Source of the DNA: Dactylonectria macrodidyma
Taxonomy: Eukaryota; Ascomycota; Sordariomycetes; Hypocreales; Nectriaceae
Reading direction: 5' to 3'
Length of the DNA: 64,000 nt
Assembly (NCBI GenBank): GCA_020744425.1
Contig: JAGMUV010000018.1
Coordinates: forward strand, 868,001 to 932,000
In this document: in pieces, positions 30,320 to 41,970 of the stretch
Layout of the letters: each line of letters begins with the position of its first letter
Numbering within the stretch: position 1 is the stretch's first letter
Notes under the pieces: model-generated
Seen by the model: the letters and a program-made list of their open reading frames with translations, nothing else
The model's database searches: none
What the model was told of the DNA's origin: nothing
Translations under genes and position numbers: made by a program

Positions 30320-33300
30320 TTAAAAGGTAATGGGGGAGCTCAGCGTCAGCGTGACGGGCTCGCCGCTGAGCGTAACCCATTGGATGGGAGGCTCCTGGCC
30401 CACGACATCGTTGGTGACGGAGCCTCCGGAGGCAGTGGAAGAGCCTGAAGGAATAGTAACGGGGATCTTGGCTGAGCAGGTGTTTCCATTGGCGGTGACG
30501 GTCACGGAGGCAATCGACTTGCCATCGTCGGAGAAGGCGTACGAGAGCTTGGGGTTGCACTCGTCGACGGCCTTGCGGGCCAGGAAGTAGGCCGCGATGT
30601 CGTCGTGCTTGAGCGAGGTGATAGGCCAGTCGGTAAGGCGGGCAATTTCCTGGGCAATGGTCTCGGTCCAGTACATGACGAGGGACATCTTAGCCGTGTA
30701 CTCGCCTACAGTTCGTGTCTCAACGTCGGTTTGATGCATGTTGGCCTGGTGGAACATGTACGGGTCGGCCATCAATCCCAGGAGGTTGCGGACGTTGGTG
30801 GTTCTAGAAATCTCCATGAGGTCATCAAAGACACCGGTTCCTTGGGAAATAGCAGCCCACTCGGCAGCACAGCATTCAGCAGTAGCACAGTTGTAGTAGA
30901 TGGCGAGCGAGAACCGGGGCACAATTGTCAAGCCATCGTAGCCGTTATCAGCCACGGTTGAGATCAAGGGCCAGTATACGTGGCCGGTGTTTCGCAATAC
31001 GGATCGCGTGTTGTCGCCGACGACGTGGGTGATACCGTTGGCCATCCAAGCCTCGATAACGTCTCCGTTGTGAAGACCAGTAATAGCAGGTGGGATGATT
31101 CCGTTGGGCGAAAAGCGGCTAGCCTTGTCGATGCCGACCTGCTCCATCCACTCCTGGTTGAATTGGATCTCGCGGGCTGCGTCGTGGTAGGTAGCGTTGT
31201 TCAGCTCGAGATGAGTAAAAGTGTGAGAGACGTGGGCAAAGGCATCGCGGTTAGCTTCGACGGTAAACCAGTCGGCAAATTCGTCCAACAGAGCGCAGGT
31301 CGACGTCCAGTTGTAGTACTCGTAGTCCTCAGGCCAGCGGTCCTCACCAGTTCCAAGGGGCTTCATGAACTCGAGCTCAGTGTCGGGAACCTCATCGTAG
31401 TCCACAGCGTTCTCGGGGTAGCAGACGCCCTCGGCGGCACTCAGCTCCTGGACGGCGATGAAGTCACCATTTCCGTTATGTCCCAGCTCGAGCCAGAAGT
31501 CGGAGCCGGCGGGGAGACGGCTGTTGATGCTGGTCTGCCAGGCGGCGTGAGCCTCGAGGTCGTCGATGACAATCTTCAGCTCAGTCGAGGCAGGGAGGTA
31601 AAGCTCGGTGGCAAGCTGAACATCGTCGATCTGACAGCTCAGGTGCACCTTTCTCTTTCCAAGGAAGAGACCACGGGTCATCCAGTGAATGTGAGCGTGC
31701 TGAAGGAAAGCACTGGTCTCGGACCAATCAGGGGCCCAGCTCATAAACCAGACAAATTGTTCACGACCGTTGAAGTTGTTAATCACGGCAGCAACACTCT
31801 CGGCTGTGAAACCTGTGGCAATACCGAACATAGCAACAGCCTTGGTAGTGGCAGAGTCAGTAATAGTAGCGGGAACGTGATAGAGGCCGGTAGTGGACAT
31901 CTCCGCGTCACTAGTACTCGTTAGCTAGGACCTGTAGCGAGTTTAGACGTATACATACACCTTAAGATTGGCAGTGGCAAAGTCGGAAACATCACTGAAG
32001 TACACGCTCTGCTCAACACCATCACCACAGCAGCTAGAAGAGACGGTGGTGACACCGAAGTCAACACCGGGCCACTCGTTGATGCGGACCATTCGGACGT
32101 TGAAGTTGGTCTGGTACTCGTGGATAACGGTCCACTGCTCAGTGGTGACGGCAGAGGCCCAGCCGGTGCTGTACTCGAAAGAGAGGGCGTCCATGATCAT
32201 GATGCCGCCGTAGTTTCCGTGAGTAGCGGTGTCGTTAAAGGTAGGGAGCGTCACACCGGTGGAGGCAACAATCAAGACCTCGTAGGGGATACCGTAGGCC
32301 AACAAACCGAGGCTAGCTGCGGCAGCCTCAGAGTCGCTGCGGGCCAGGATAAGGATGGTGCTGTCAATAGTAGCTGAGGGGAGAGACGAGGAGGTAGAGC
32401 TAGGAGTCTCAGAGGGAGTAGCGCTGGGGGTGGTAGACGCGCTGGCGCTCGCGGAGACACTGGCAGAAGTAGCGCTCTCAGTGTTGCTAGAGCTAGGAGT
32501 CTGGCTGGGTGTCTGGCTGGGTGTCTCTTCTGCGCTCATGGAGATGCTGGTAGAGGCGGAGTTGCTGGCGCTAGGGGTCTGGGAAGCAGAGGCAGAGGCT
32601 GAAGCGGAGTTGCTAACACTGGGAGTTTGAGAAGCAGACCCAGAGACCGAGGCGGAGTTGCTGGCACTAGGAGTCTGAGAAGCGGAAGCGGAAGCAGAAG
32701 CAGAATTGCTAGCACTGGGAGTCTGGGATCCAGACTCAGAGGCTGAGGCAGAAGCAGAGTTGCTAGCGCTGGGGGTTTGAGAGGCAGGCTCAGAGACCGA
32801 GGCGGAGTTGCTGGCACTAGGAGTCTGAGAAGCGGAAGCGGAAGCAGAAGCAGAGTCGCTAGTACCAGGAGTCTGGGAAGCTGACTCAGAAGCTGAGGCT
32901 GAGGTGCTCTGGGAGTTGCTGGCACTGGGGGTTTGAGAAGCAGACTCGGAAATGGAAGCAGAAGCGGAAGCAGAGTTACTACCACTGGGAGTTTCAGAAG
33001 ACTCGGAAGCTGAGGCAGAGTTGCTGGCGCTAGGAGTCTGGGAAGCAGAACCAGAGGGTAAGGCCGAGTTAGACTCAGAAGCCGAAGCAGAGTTAGAAGC
33101 AGACTCGCTGTTGCTGGATCCAGGAGTCTGGGAAGCAGACTCGGTGGCAGAAGCCGAGTTGGAGGCACTCTCAGTGTTGCTGGAGCCGGGAGTCTGGGTA
33201 GCGGACCCAGTAGCTGAAGCAGAGTTAGAAGCGCTCTCACTTGCGGATGCAGAGTTAGAAGCACTCTCGGTGTTGCTGCCGGGAGTTCCACTGACGCTCT

Positions 33301-34168
33301 CAGTAGCGGAGGCAGAGCCGGAAGCGCTCTCAGTCGCAGACGAACCATCAGTGGCGCTCTGGGTAGCACTCTCGGTCAAAGATCCAGTGGAAGAGGTTCC
33401 CTCAGCACTCACGGAGCCACTCGAGGAGTTGGACTCGGTGGCGGCGGTGCTGGCTGAGTCAACGGCGGAGGTGGTAGCAGAGGGGTCAGTGTTGTAGTCC
33501 TTGTGCGCGTCGACAATCTCCTCGGGGGTGGCCTTGTCGGTAACAAAGAGCGAGTCGACGTAGACGGAAGCGGCACCGCCGACGCTGCAGCTCAGTTCGA
33601 GGATGAGGTTCTGAGCTCGAGCAGTGGCAGTGACGGCCTTGGCCACGGTGACCCAGCTGACCTTTGATCCATCGGCAATGACATCGGGGAAGTCGGGAGA
33701 AGTGTAGAAGTTGGTGGATCCAAGGTAAGAGCTGAAGCGGCACTTGTCGGCAACCTCGTTATAGGCAACGGCGTAGTAGTAGAGAACGGTGTAAGAGGTT
33801 CCAACCTGGAGGCCGGACAGCCTGATGCCAAGACTGGCAGAGCCGCCCTCCTCCTGGCGTTTGTCGACAGTGGTAGTACCTACGACTCGAAGACGCGGGA
33901 CCGCGTTTCCATCGATGCCCACACCCTCCAGGTCAACTACGCCGTCGATGATGGTTCCATCCAGGGTGCTGAGTTTGCCATTGGGGGCGAGATTGTAAAG
34001 GATGTCGGCAGTCGGGGTAGTGCTGGGCGTGTTGACAGCGGTGGGCGTAGTCGCAACCGAGCTCTCTCCAGGGGCAGATGTCGTGCTATGCGGTTTAGGA
34101 TTACAAGGCGACGCTTCACTGAACCCCAGAGCACTGAGGGCAGTGAGAGCCAAGGCGAGATAACGCAT
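30320..34168 (-). CDS. Agd3-like secreted serine-rich polysaccharide deacetylase, 1266 aa
   Basis: Two exons: 31959-34168 and 30320-31910, joined by a 48-bp intron (GTATGT...ACTAG with a GCTAAC branch site). Together they are 3801 nt, a multiple of three. Layout: signal peptide (residues 1-20, [20 protein letters not shown]); a beta-sandwich-like N-terminal region (about 40-225); a very long Ser/Ala/Thr linker (about 226-600) with 17-residue repeats built on [13 protein letters not shown]; then a domain from about 600 to the end. This last part resembles the fungal 'extracellular serine-rich protein' Agd3, which partly deacetylates galactosaminogalactan in Aspergillus walls and biofilms (carbohydrate esterase 18). 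The Asp pair in CQIDDVQL and the His residues in SHTFTHLE are the likely metal ligands. The start at 34168 gives a clean signal peptide; an in-frame upstream ATG at 34282 would hide it. The neighbouring genes of the Aspergillus galactosaminogalactan cluster are absent here. Confidence 0.85.
32540..33260 (-). repeat. Tandem Ser-rich coding repeats (about 51 bp per unit)
   Basis: Within the Agd3-like linker the DNA repeats as imperfect 51-bp and shorter units encoding [21 protein letters not shown] peptides. Units differ mostly at third positions. Such arrays vary in copy number by slippage and recombination and are likely heavily O-glycosylated stalks. Confidence 0.85.
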
Positions 34169-37100
34169 GATGGCCGTATCACGGGGGGAGAACGCAACGG
34201 GGTGAAGAACCAGCAATCGACTTGGCGGATCGGGACGAGCTTGCTTGGCGGAACGAGTGACTTGGCGGACAGAAAACGACAACGGGAAAACGAGTGTGAT
34301 GGCGACTCGGGAAAAGAGCCTCCTGTTGCCTTACGACGGTTCCAACGAGTGAACGAGGTGTCGGTAAGTTAGAAAGAGAAAGGAAAAGGAAAATACTACG
34401 GTCCCACGGGGAGGATATTATGAGACCGGATGAAGGCCAGCCAGATTCCCAAGGGGCGGACGACAAAGAGGGCTGAACGATCGGTTCAGAATCCCGAAAA
34501 CCCCCATGTTGAGCCGCTGGGGCTGAAAGAACCTCTGCCTACGTAGAGTCGCATTACAGGGCCAACCAACTGACTCGCAAGGAAACTATTGATTTCACAA
34601 TGCCCGGGGCTCCATTTGCTGCATGGCCATGGCCGCGTGTACGGCAAACCCGGCATGTGGGACGACACTGCCAAGGGGACGTTGTCGAGTCGAGGGCCAA
34701 GAGAGCCAAGAGAATGAACAAAGAGAATGGCAACACTAAAAGCGAAATCGGGGCCCGGGTGGACAGGGCGGATATACGAGGTGCGTTGGTGGTGCCTGTC
34801 GGGTCGTGCCTGGTGGATGGTTCCTGGTGGGTTGTGAGTAGGAGTGGATGTCTCTCTGTTCCTGGTAAAGTTTGTGAGAGTGCTACTCCATAGGTGTGGA
34901 TATACGGTCCCTGGCATCTTGTCCCGTATGTAAGAAGATGTCGTGTCGTCGCAGGTGGAGAGTCTTGATCTTGGCGATTCAGGCGAGCCCGTTGGACATC
35001 TGTTCTACGCGCCACCAACGAATCGGTCCGCCCATGCTAGCGGCAAGGATCGTAAGCCAGCTGTGATGGGCTTGATGGACTAGCTGATACGAGTTACCAG
35101 TATCCGGGCAAGCGTCCAGCGATTAGGTTAAGCGCCCTGTCGAAATTCTCCGCTCGGCTCCAGCAAGAGCAGCAAAAATCTATTCTCACCATGCCACCCA
35201 TGCACATGTGCGGCGGGTGTGGGCCTTCTCCGCGGCTGGGAATAGGGATAGCAAGGAAGCCTGGGCAAACGCAGTTCACAGGCGGGAATACGCGAAAAGA
35301 AAAGTGCCACGCAGCCGCACATGGTTACATAACATGATCTTGCCAGGGAAAACGGCCAGGGATGAGAGAGAGCACGGCATCTGTGATGTGAAGCTCCGAG
35401 ATTGTGGTGGTGTGGATGACCAGATCGTGAGACTCACCGTCAACTAATTATGCCCAACGGAGACTTCCTGCAACTGCTGGGATTGTGCCCACACAATGCG
35501 AGCGGTGGCCAATGTGCTGGGCCTGCCCTTCTTCTGTCATAAAATGGCCCAGGGTCCTGCGGCTGTTCCTGGGCCCGGCTCTCGCCAGATGGAACAAACC
35601 CATAATTCCTCTGGTGGTGGTCTTTGCGCAAACGCTGACAAAAGTGACATCATTTTCGAGACGGGAAAATCCAACGTTGACGTCCGACGGTCCCGGAGTT
35701 TCATTTGTTCGTGAACTAACTTTGCAAGCTGGGCCCATGTGGAGACATTTGTTAGTTGGATCGGTCCTGAGAACCCCCTGAGACCAAAATTATGCATATT
35801 GAGGCGAAAAAAGGCCGCGTACAATGGGCAGAAGACAGAACGTGGCTTTGCCTCTCCTTTAAGCATAAGGCCAGTGGCGCACATTTCATCATCGAAAGGG
35901 CTGGTTGTCAGCACCTTGACAACGGTGGATGGCTTCTCATCCACCCTTTCCAGACCGGCCTCCCCTGACTGAGCAAGGGATATTGACCACGTAGACCCGG
36001 CCGGAACCTGCATGCCGCTTTCCACATCTGGCTCGGCTCCATTATTTGTCGAGCTGGGAAAAAATCACATCCTTACGTCGGAGCCGAGCAGACCCAAAAG
36101 TCAGGGCATTAATCAGGCACTGTGGGGACCGGGAATAGACGCCATACGAACGTGGTAACGCCTGGGGGGGTATACGCGTGTCCCCATCACCAATCAAAGG
36201 CGGATGTCCTGGCATGATATGGAGCATTCGGCTTTCCCCTTCGTGCTTCCAAGACCTTGGCGGTGCTATTCTTGCTGATAATCTGTACGAGGAATCCATA
36301 CTGAAGAGTGCCAAGAGGGTGTGACCACGACCCTGTGGCGTCTAACTTATTTCCATGACGGAATCATTTCCCTCACGACGTCCGGCAAGGCTTGGCATTC
36401 CAGAATTTCAAAAATTCATTCCGCGCGGGAGTTCGTCTCATGAGACTGCTTGTCTCGCCCTACCTGACCCCAAAACCGAAGCAGTGGAGATTTCTTCAGC
36501 TTCTATTCTGAGCGCCTTTCTCCACGTCCCGGACCTGGATAACGTGTGTGTGATCTACGCTGCTAGAAAGTGATCCCGCTCCTTGATCTTCCCGACATCA
36601 CCATCCATGCGGCGGGGAGCCATGGTTGTCGCTGTCAGCATGCCGGGTAATCAATTCCCTATTCGTCGCCGGTCGCGCAATGTCCACGCTGTCGACGGGT
36701 TTAAGACTCTTAAGGCCAGGTCTGAAGCTGGGGTCGGATACCGGCACAATCTACACACAGGTTTTACTGCTAGGGATTATCCCATTATCGCACCAGGAGC
36801 GGTATCCGACGTATCCAGACATCGTCATGACCCCATCACTGATCATTGTCATCCACTGCTCGCGGTTCGCGACTACAGCACAAGCGAAGAGAACGGCGAG
36901 CATGCAACAATCATGCCAACGCTGCTGTCGAGGAAATTTCAAAGCATTCAAGTGGCGAGTCAGGCTGTTGCCCGTCCCGATTCCCCGATGCCAAATCTCA
37001 ACACCAATCAGAAGAAGTCGTCGACGTGACAATTTGGATACTGTGGTTACCTAGTGCATTAACTGACTCTAAAATCACTATAGCGGATGCCGTGTGGTTA

Positions 37101-39682
37101 GGGATATGTCAACCACACTCCCAATTTTGAACGACTTTTGCATCACTCATACGGGCACTTCGGCTGCGGCCAAGCACATATTTTGAACTGCCGTGCTCAC
37201 CCGAAGCACAGTCTCTCATTTCAGCCAAATAAACACTATTCATTGATAGAGTTTCAGAAGCCAACAATTCCAAATATCATTCTGTTCAAGACCTGGAGTC
37301 GATACTCATCAACGTGCCAAATTGGCGTGCAGGCACAGAACAAGGCCAGTCACGAACTCGAATAATATATTTCAGAGTGAGCAGCCGCCGCTCGGAGGAC
37401 ACACTCCGGCTCACACAGGTTCTGGAAATATTTGCATGTACATGACCAGGCTCCCCCTCTTGATCTTGGTTAGTGTCGTTTAGACCAGAGGATTCAAACC
37501 CCAGAACAGCAAGAAAACACGTCATCTTCGGTCCTTTCTTTCCTTGCTGCAGAGCTAGATTGTTGAATATTTCCGTATCCATCTTGGATCCCTAGAGAAC
37601 GAATGCTTCATCAGCTCAACACTAAAGCCGAGCATGCATTAACTGGTAGGTTTGTACGACGGTAAAGGCTGCCTTCGTGATGCCCGCCACCCAAGCACTA
37701 CACAAGGGTGTATCGCATAATAACCCACGATTTTTGACGCCCAGTCTCGGGTAGAAGTGGGCATTGATGAGTACTGAGAAGAGAAGTCAATGACGACGTA
37801 GTGGAGGCGGCCGAAGGCGGCTACCGGCCTTGGCTCAGCGTCGCCCAGCGCTTCTGTCCTATGCTGCTCCCATAATAAACAACACAAGACGCAGCGAATA
37901 GTCAAACGGAGCTACGTATTCCTTCCACCTGTGGTGAGACCATGTGTGAGACATGTCCATATCCTAGCTCCCCGTCGCATCGCACTAGCATAAGCCACAC
38001 TTCGAGGTTTCTTCTAGAAGAACGGGGCAGCAAAGCCTGTCAAACTATTCAAATACGATTTTGATATCGATAAGAAACTGCATGACACTCGGTTGAGAAT
38101 GTGAGAAAGACAAGAAAGACTTTAAGTTTATTCGGTTGGGATGTGTTCTTGGTGTCAAGTCGTGATGAGGTATCTCCAAGTTGTTTACAGTTAGGGAGTT
38201 GATGGCGTTCAAAATGACACGGCTGGTATGGGACTGGCTGCCCTTCGCCATTTCTTTTTAATAACCCATTTCACAAATAGATTGGCAATGACGATATGTT
38301 TTTAAAGAGTGCCGCGCTAAGCAGCATTATCGTTGCGGGAGTGAAGAAAAAGAGGTGTACGAAATTGGTGTAGGGTAGCTGGAGCGGCTTCAAAAAGTGC
38401 CCAGTAGGGGTGCCACCCGGACGATGATTCAAGAAAAAGACATAGTTATCTGTGGCAACTGGAAGAAAAATATACCCGGAAAAGGGAGCGCATCCTCTCC
38501 ATATTATATCAATCACAGTGCAGCGACAAAGGTGAATGATTCAATGCTGAACAACAGGTGTCTATGAGATTTCGCAGGTCAAGGCCTCAGCAGTCCAGGT
38601 AGCTTAGGTAAGCAAAGAGCAGAGTCACGTTTGGCTCATCGCCTGTCGCTCGAAGAACGGAAAGGGACACTGAGCGATGACACAAAAGCGCAAAAAATGA
38701 TGGCCTAGTCATTTCCAATTTGAAAAAAACATCCAAAAAAATTGTAGCTTCTCTTTGATTGAGCTGGTCTTCAAATGTAGGCATGACTTGTATATCTTCT
38801 GTAGCTTGAGTAAAGGTGTTATCAGGGTGGCTGTGTTGCACTGGTAAATGGTGGTATCGAAGCCTCGAGTCGACTGGAAAGATGCAGCTCGGCTCCATGC
38901 GAGACCTTCAGCATTGTGGCGATGAGAACGCATGTATCAGTTCAAGGATTATCTCGTTCAGATAGAAGGATCACATGGCCTATCAGTATGCCGTAGTTCC
39001 CAGCTTCGTATGACCACCTGATGCAGGTTTCAATCCGTTTCGTTGGTGCAAATTGACTACCCAATACCGAACGGGCGTTTGCCTGGTTGGAGGGCCTCCC
39101 GCAGTTCGATGTGCATCACAGCCTAACACGATGGCTATGCCCAACGCCGGGAGAAAAAAGGCGTCCAATCAAGTCATTTCATCCCTACAGACCGTATAGC
39201 CACACGGCGCAGGATCAGGCTTCATATCCAGGGTGTGATACGGGTTGTTCATGTTGCTCCAAGCAGGATCGCAGCTGGCACACTTTGGCGACATGCAGGA
39301 CGCAGGAAGCCCATTGCAATCACCGTGTCAACTATCAAATCCTCTCGTCATTTGACCTTGGACATAGCGCTCTACATAATTCGAAGGAAAAAACGTGTCC
39401 CAATTCATGTTACCATTTGGTTCTAGACTGCCAAGGGAGTTTTATGGATCGAGGCTTGGAGTCTGCCTCTGCCTGGCACATCAATTCTGCCGAGTGACGT
39501 GGCACACCGCCGAGGCCTGATCTTGCATATATCATTGTGGCTTATGCTGCAAAGAATACAGGGCATAGTCAAAACATGAGCCATATGTGTCGTTCTGTTT
39601 CCTCCTCTTTTTTTTGAAGTTTTCGCTCCACCATTGTTCTTCGTCGTCAGCCCCGCAGGATTTTGCTAAAGCTTTAGCGACC
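34169..39682. other. Long intergenic region; no supported gene
   Basis: About 5.5 kb. The first 300-800 bp are the promoter and leader of the Agd3-like gene. The largest open frames (35537-36025 minus, 162 codons; 36583-37029 plus, 148 codons; 39087-39497 plus, 136 codons) have no recognisable domain, no signal peptide and no coherent splice partners. I see no tRNA, no long repeat and no transposon ends. The base composition is ordinary. Confidence 0.5.
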
Positions 39683-41069
39683 ATGTCGTTTGGCATATCC
39701 CCTAGCGATTGCATCCTTTTCTTCAGAGCATTAAGCAAGCTCGCCAATGTCCTCAAGCATGAATCCGTGGACGGTTTCCGACGATTTCGCGCCATGCACA
39801 AAATATACTCTCGCGAGATCCAAGAACTTATGAAATTCGCCGACGAGGATACGGAGCGCGGCAAGTTTCTTGAAGAGCAACAGCGAGACATCGAGAAGCT
39901 GCTTCGTAAGCTCTTCTATCAGGTTGAGCATTTCAGGCCGTACCTGGCTCGTCGGCGGAAGGGCGGCCGGAGAGCGACCCCGGCACGGGCTTTTGCGAAG
40001 TTGAAGTGGGCTTTACGCTTCAAGGGCTTGGATGATCTGCGACAAGAGCTTGAGACTAGGCTGAATTCCATTCAGCGAGTGTTGGTTGCCATGTCATCGT
40101 AAGTGGCTGCATAGATGTTCTGAACTGATGAGACGAAGAGGGACCAGATCTTCTTGCAAACCCACAGAGCTTCTGATTCGCGATGCGTAGGTTGCCTGTC
40201 TCTGTCCGCGGAAACCCTCGCCTTTGCCGGCTCAATCAGATCCCCCAGCCGCATTTGAGGGCTGACCAAGCTGGCCAAAAAACTCACCCAGTTGTTTCCA
40301 GAGACTTATCGACTTGGGAGGTGAGTTTCAGTATATGTTTTGTATTGGATTCAACTGAAACTGTCCTAGGATGTGCACGATTTGTTCTTCGATGTCTATT
40401 CATGCCATGACAAGAGCCATAACGGCACGAGGGAGCGACACTATATGATTCAAAATACTAACACGAAGAGAGATTGCCTTGCCGGCGGTTCTCATGCTCA
40501 AACATTCAGAGGCTTCGCCAATTCAGAGGGCCAAATTGATATGAAGGTTATGTCCTCGATAGAAGCCCCATTGCCTGCGAGGTGCCTAAGACGGCAAATA
40601 ACCTTATGCGAAGTTGCTGAGTCCTATATGGAAGCAAGATGGTGAGCCTCTTTATTTGCACCGGCATCATAGCTACCGAAGATGTTGATACTGACGGCTG
40701 TCGGAATGTAGCAAGGGGTGCAGACTGTGGATGCAAGTTGAAAATTGCTCTCAAGATACAATTAATTATCCCAGACCTGGTCGCTCGAGTCAAGCTATGC
40801 GACCACAGAAAATGGTTGGCATCGGGAGCATCCACACGAATCCAGAACCCTCTTATTCCCCGGTGGAAACACTTTCTACCGCGCCATGGGCAGTATCATC
40901 GCCCTTTGTTGCAGGAAAAAAAGCTTGCAAACCCCAGAGGACGGTAACGGAGGATGTAAGACAGACTTTGCCGATCCATTTCTGGCCAATATTGACTTTC
41001 TGCAGACAGTTCGAAACGCGAAAACAGAACAGTATGGCCCACTCGAAGGGATTCTCAACCACCTTGTGA
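39683..41069 (+). CDS. Predicted helical protein resembling fungal STAND N-terminal regions; 3' structure unsure
   Basis: Exon 1 (39683-40098) is convincing. It has an ACCATGTCG start, MSFGISPSDCILFFRALSKL opening and a fully helical, charged 138-residue stretch ending KLKWALRFKGLDDLRQEL, then a GTAAGT donor. This style (a short hydrophobic start, then a long helix ending in a KVRWxLFKKxDVxxLRxxL-like segment) is familiar from N-terminal domains of fungal NLR/STAND proteins and their truncated relatives. Downstream, one consistent but weak model uses exons 40191-40320, 40370-40641 and 40712-41069, giving 391 residues with no recognised domain. A 69-bp intron ending CCCACAG at 40167 is an alternative that would give a protein of only about 170 residues. 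Function unknown. Confidence 0.5.
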
Positions 41070-41272
41070 ATATCACGAGAAACATAGTGACACGATTGTC
41101 GGCTTTGAACACTCGATTTCAAGACTGTAATTACTTGGAAATGTTTGTTGTCCTCTGGGTCTCGGCTACTCTCATACTTCTGTGTTTACGCTCACTTCTT
41201 GAGGTTCTCCTATTGTTGGAAGACTGTTTGAGAATGTGGTACTTGGACTGGTACTGGAGTAGAAGATTCTGA
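40886..41272 (+). CDS. Small putative lipid-anchored membrane protein, 128 aa (or last exon of the previous gene)
   Basis: An uninterrupted frame overlaps, in a different frame, the weak terminal exon of the preceding model; both cannot be right. It starts MGSIIALCCRKK. Gly2 followed by a Cys-Cys pair and basic residues is the layout of N-myristoylated, dually palmitoylated peptides, though position 6 is Ala rather than Ser/Thr. Residues 20-75 are hydrophilic. A hydrophobic stretch (about 88-112, VVLWVSATLILLCLRSLLEVLLLL) is long enough to span a membrane. The C-terminus is Trp/Tyr-rich. The codon content looks more natural than the competing frame. Family not recognised. Confidence 0.4.
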   Translation: MGSIIALCCRKKSLQTPEDGNGGCKTDFADPFLANIDFLQTVRNAKTEQYGPLEGILNHLVNITRNIVTRLSALNTRFQDCNYLEMFVVLWVSATLILLCLRSLLEVLLLLEDCLRMWYLDWYWSRRF

Positions 41273-41505
41273 CACTCTTTGTTAAATCATTCGGCGATTG
41301 CATGTCGGTCGTGGTAATAATAGTAGGCTAGTGTCTTGTCGAATCTTTTAGGAGTTCATAGTTTAATCAGATGGGAGAGTAGTGGCGTATCTTTCCTCAG
41401 TCGTCACCATTTCCCTACTTGCTGTGTTGTGATGCATCTTACTGGACCAAAAAATAGGAAGCGAGGGCAAAAAAAGGATGTTTGGTGGAGTCAAACCACC
41501 GATGT

Positions 41506-41594
41506 TGGACGAACAGGGAATCGAACCCTGGACCACTCCCAGATATTCGGACGAAACATGCTAAGGGAGTATTATACCACTAAACCATTCGCCC
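41506..41594 (-). tRNA. tRNA-Ala (AGC) with a 17-nt intron
   Basis: On the minus strand the acceptor GGGCGAA pairs with TTCGTCC, including a G3-U70 wobble, the main identity element of tRNA-Ala. The D arm holds AGTGGTA. The anticodon stem is CTCCC/GGGAG and the T arm is CAGGG-TTCGATT-CCCTG, perfectly paired. The anticodon loop begins TTAGCA (anticodon AGC), followed by 17 bases that fit the canonical intron position after base 37. Mature length is 72 nt without CCA. The intron contains TTCGTCC, a copy of the 3' acceptor strand. The discriminator base is A. Confidence 0.88.
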
Positions 41595-41970
41595 ATATGA
41601 TTGGTTGACAGACCCCGAGCTATTGGTAGTATTGAGGCTGGCTGTCCGCGTTGAGGGCATATGCACGAGCTGTTGCACAGAACTGTCGACACTTCTTCAC
41701 GACGAGGTCGAGTAAACATGATGCCCAAATTCCGGTGATAGGCGTGATGGAAACAAATGAGGTAAAGAAGCGTCCTCTGCGTCACCTACAGGGGCACCTT
41801 GGTCTTCAAAAGGCCATGGGAGACGTTGCATCGGTCTGTGAGCCTAGGCAATACCTACAAGACGTAGGGGCATGAACTGCAAGTGCAAAGTTCTATTGTT
41901 CATTCGTTTCATTACAAACTCGTTCCTCTCTAGGTCTCTATTTAGATGACGTCTAATTAACATAGTTGTT
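41595..41970. other. Intergenic; no supported gene
   Basis: The short stretch between the tRNA and the stop codon of the acyltransferase gene. It holds the 3' UTR of the latter. No ORF of note. Confidence 0.5.

Noticed and set aside
30980..31924. 314-codon plus-strand frame
   Set aside because: It is the shadow of the Agd3-like gene on the other strand. Composition is repetitive Val/Gly/Ser with no motif.
32536..33369. 277-codon Leu/Pro/Arg-rich frame on the minus strand and a 181-codon Glu/Ala/Leu-rich plus-strand frame at 32952-33497
   Set aside because: Both are alternative-frame readings of the Ser-rich tandem repeats.
35537..36025. 162-codon minus-strand frame
   Set aside because: No signal peptide, domain or splice partner. 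Overlapping plus-strand frames are of similar quality. Probably chance.
37480..37510. tRNA T-arm-like sequence (ATTCAAACCCCAG) on the minus strand
   Set aside because: The flanking bases do not form the stems of a tRNA.
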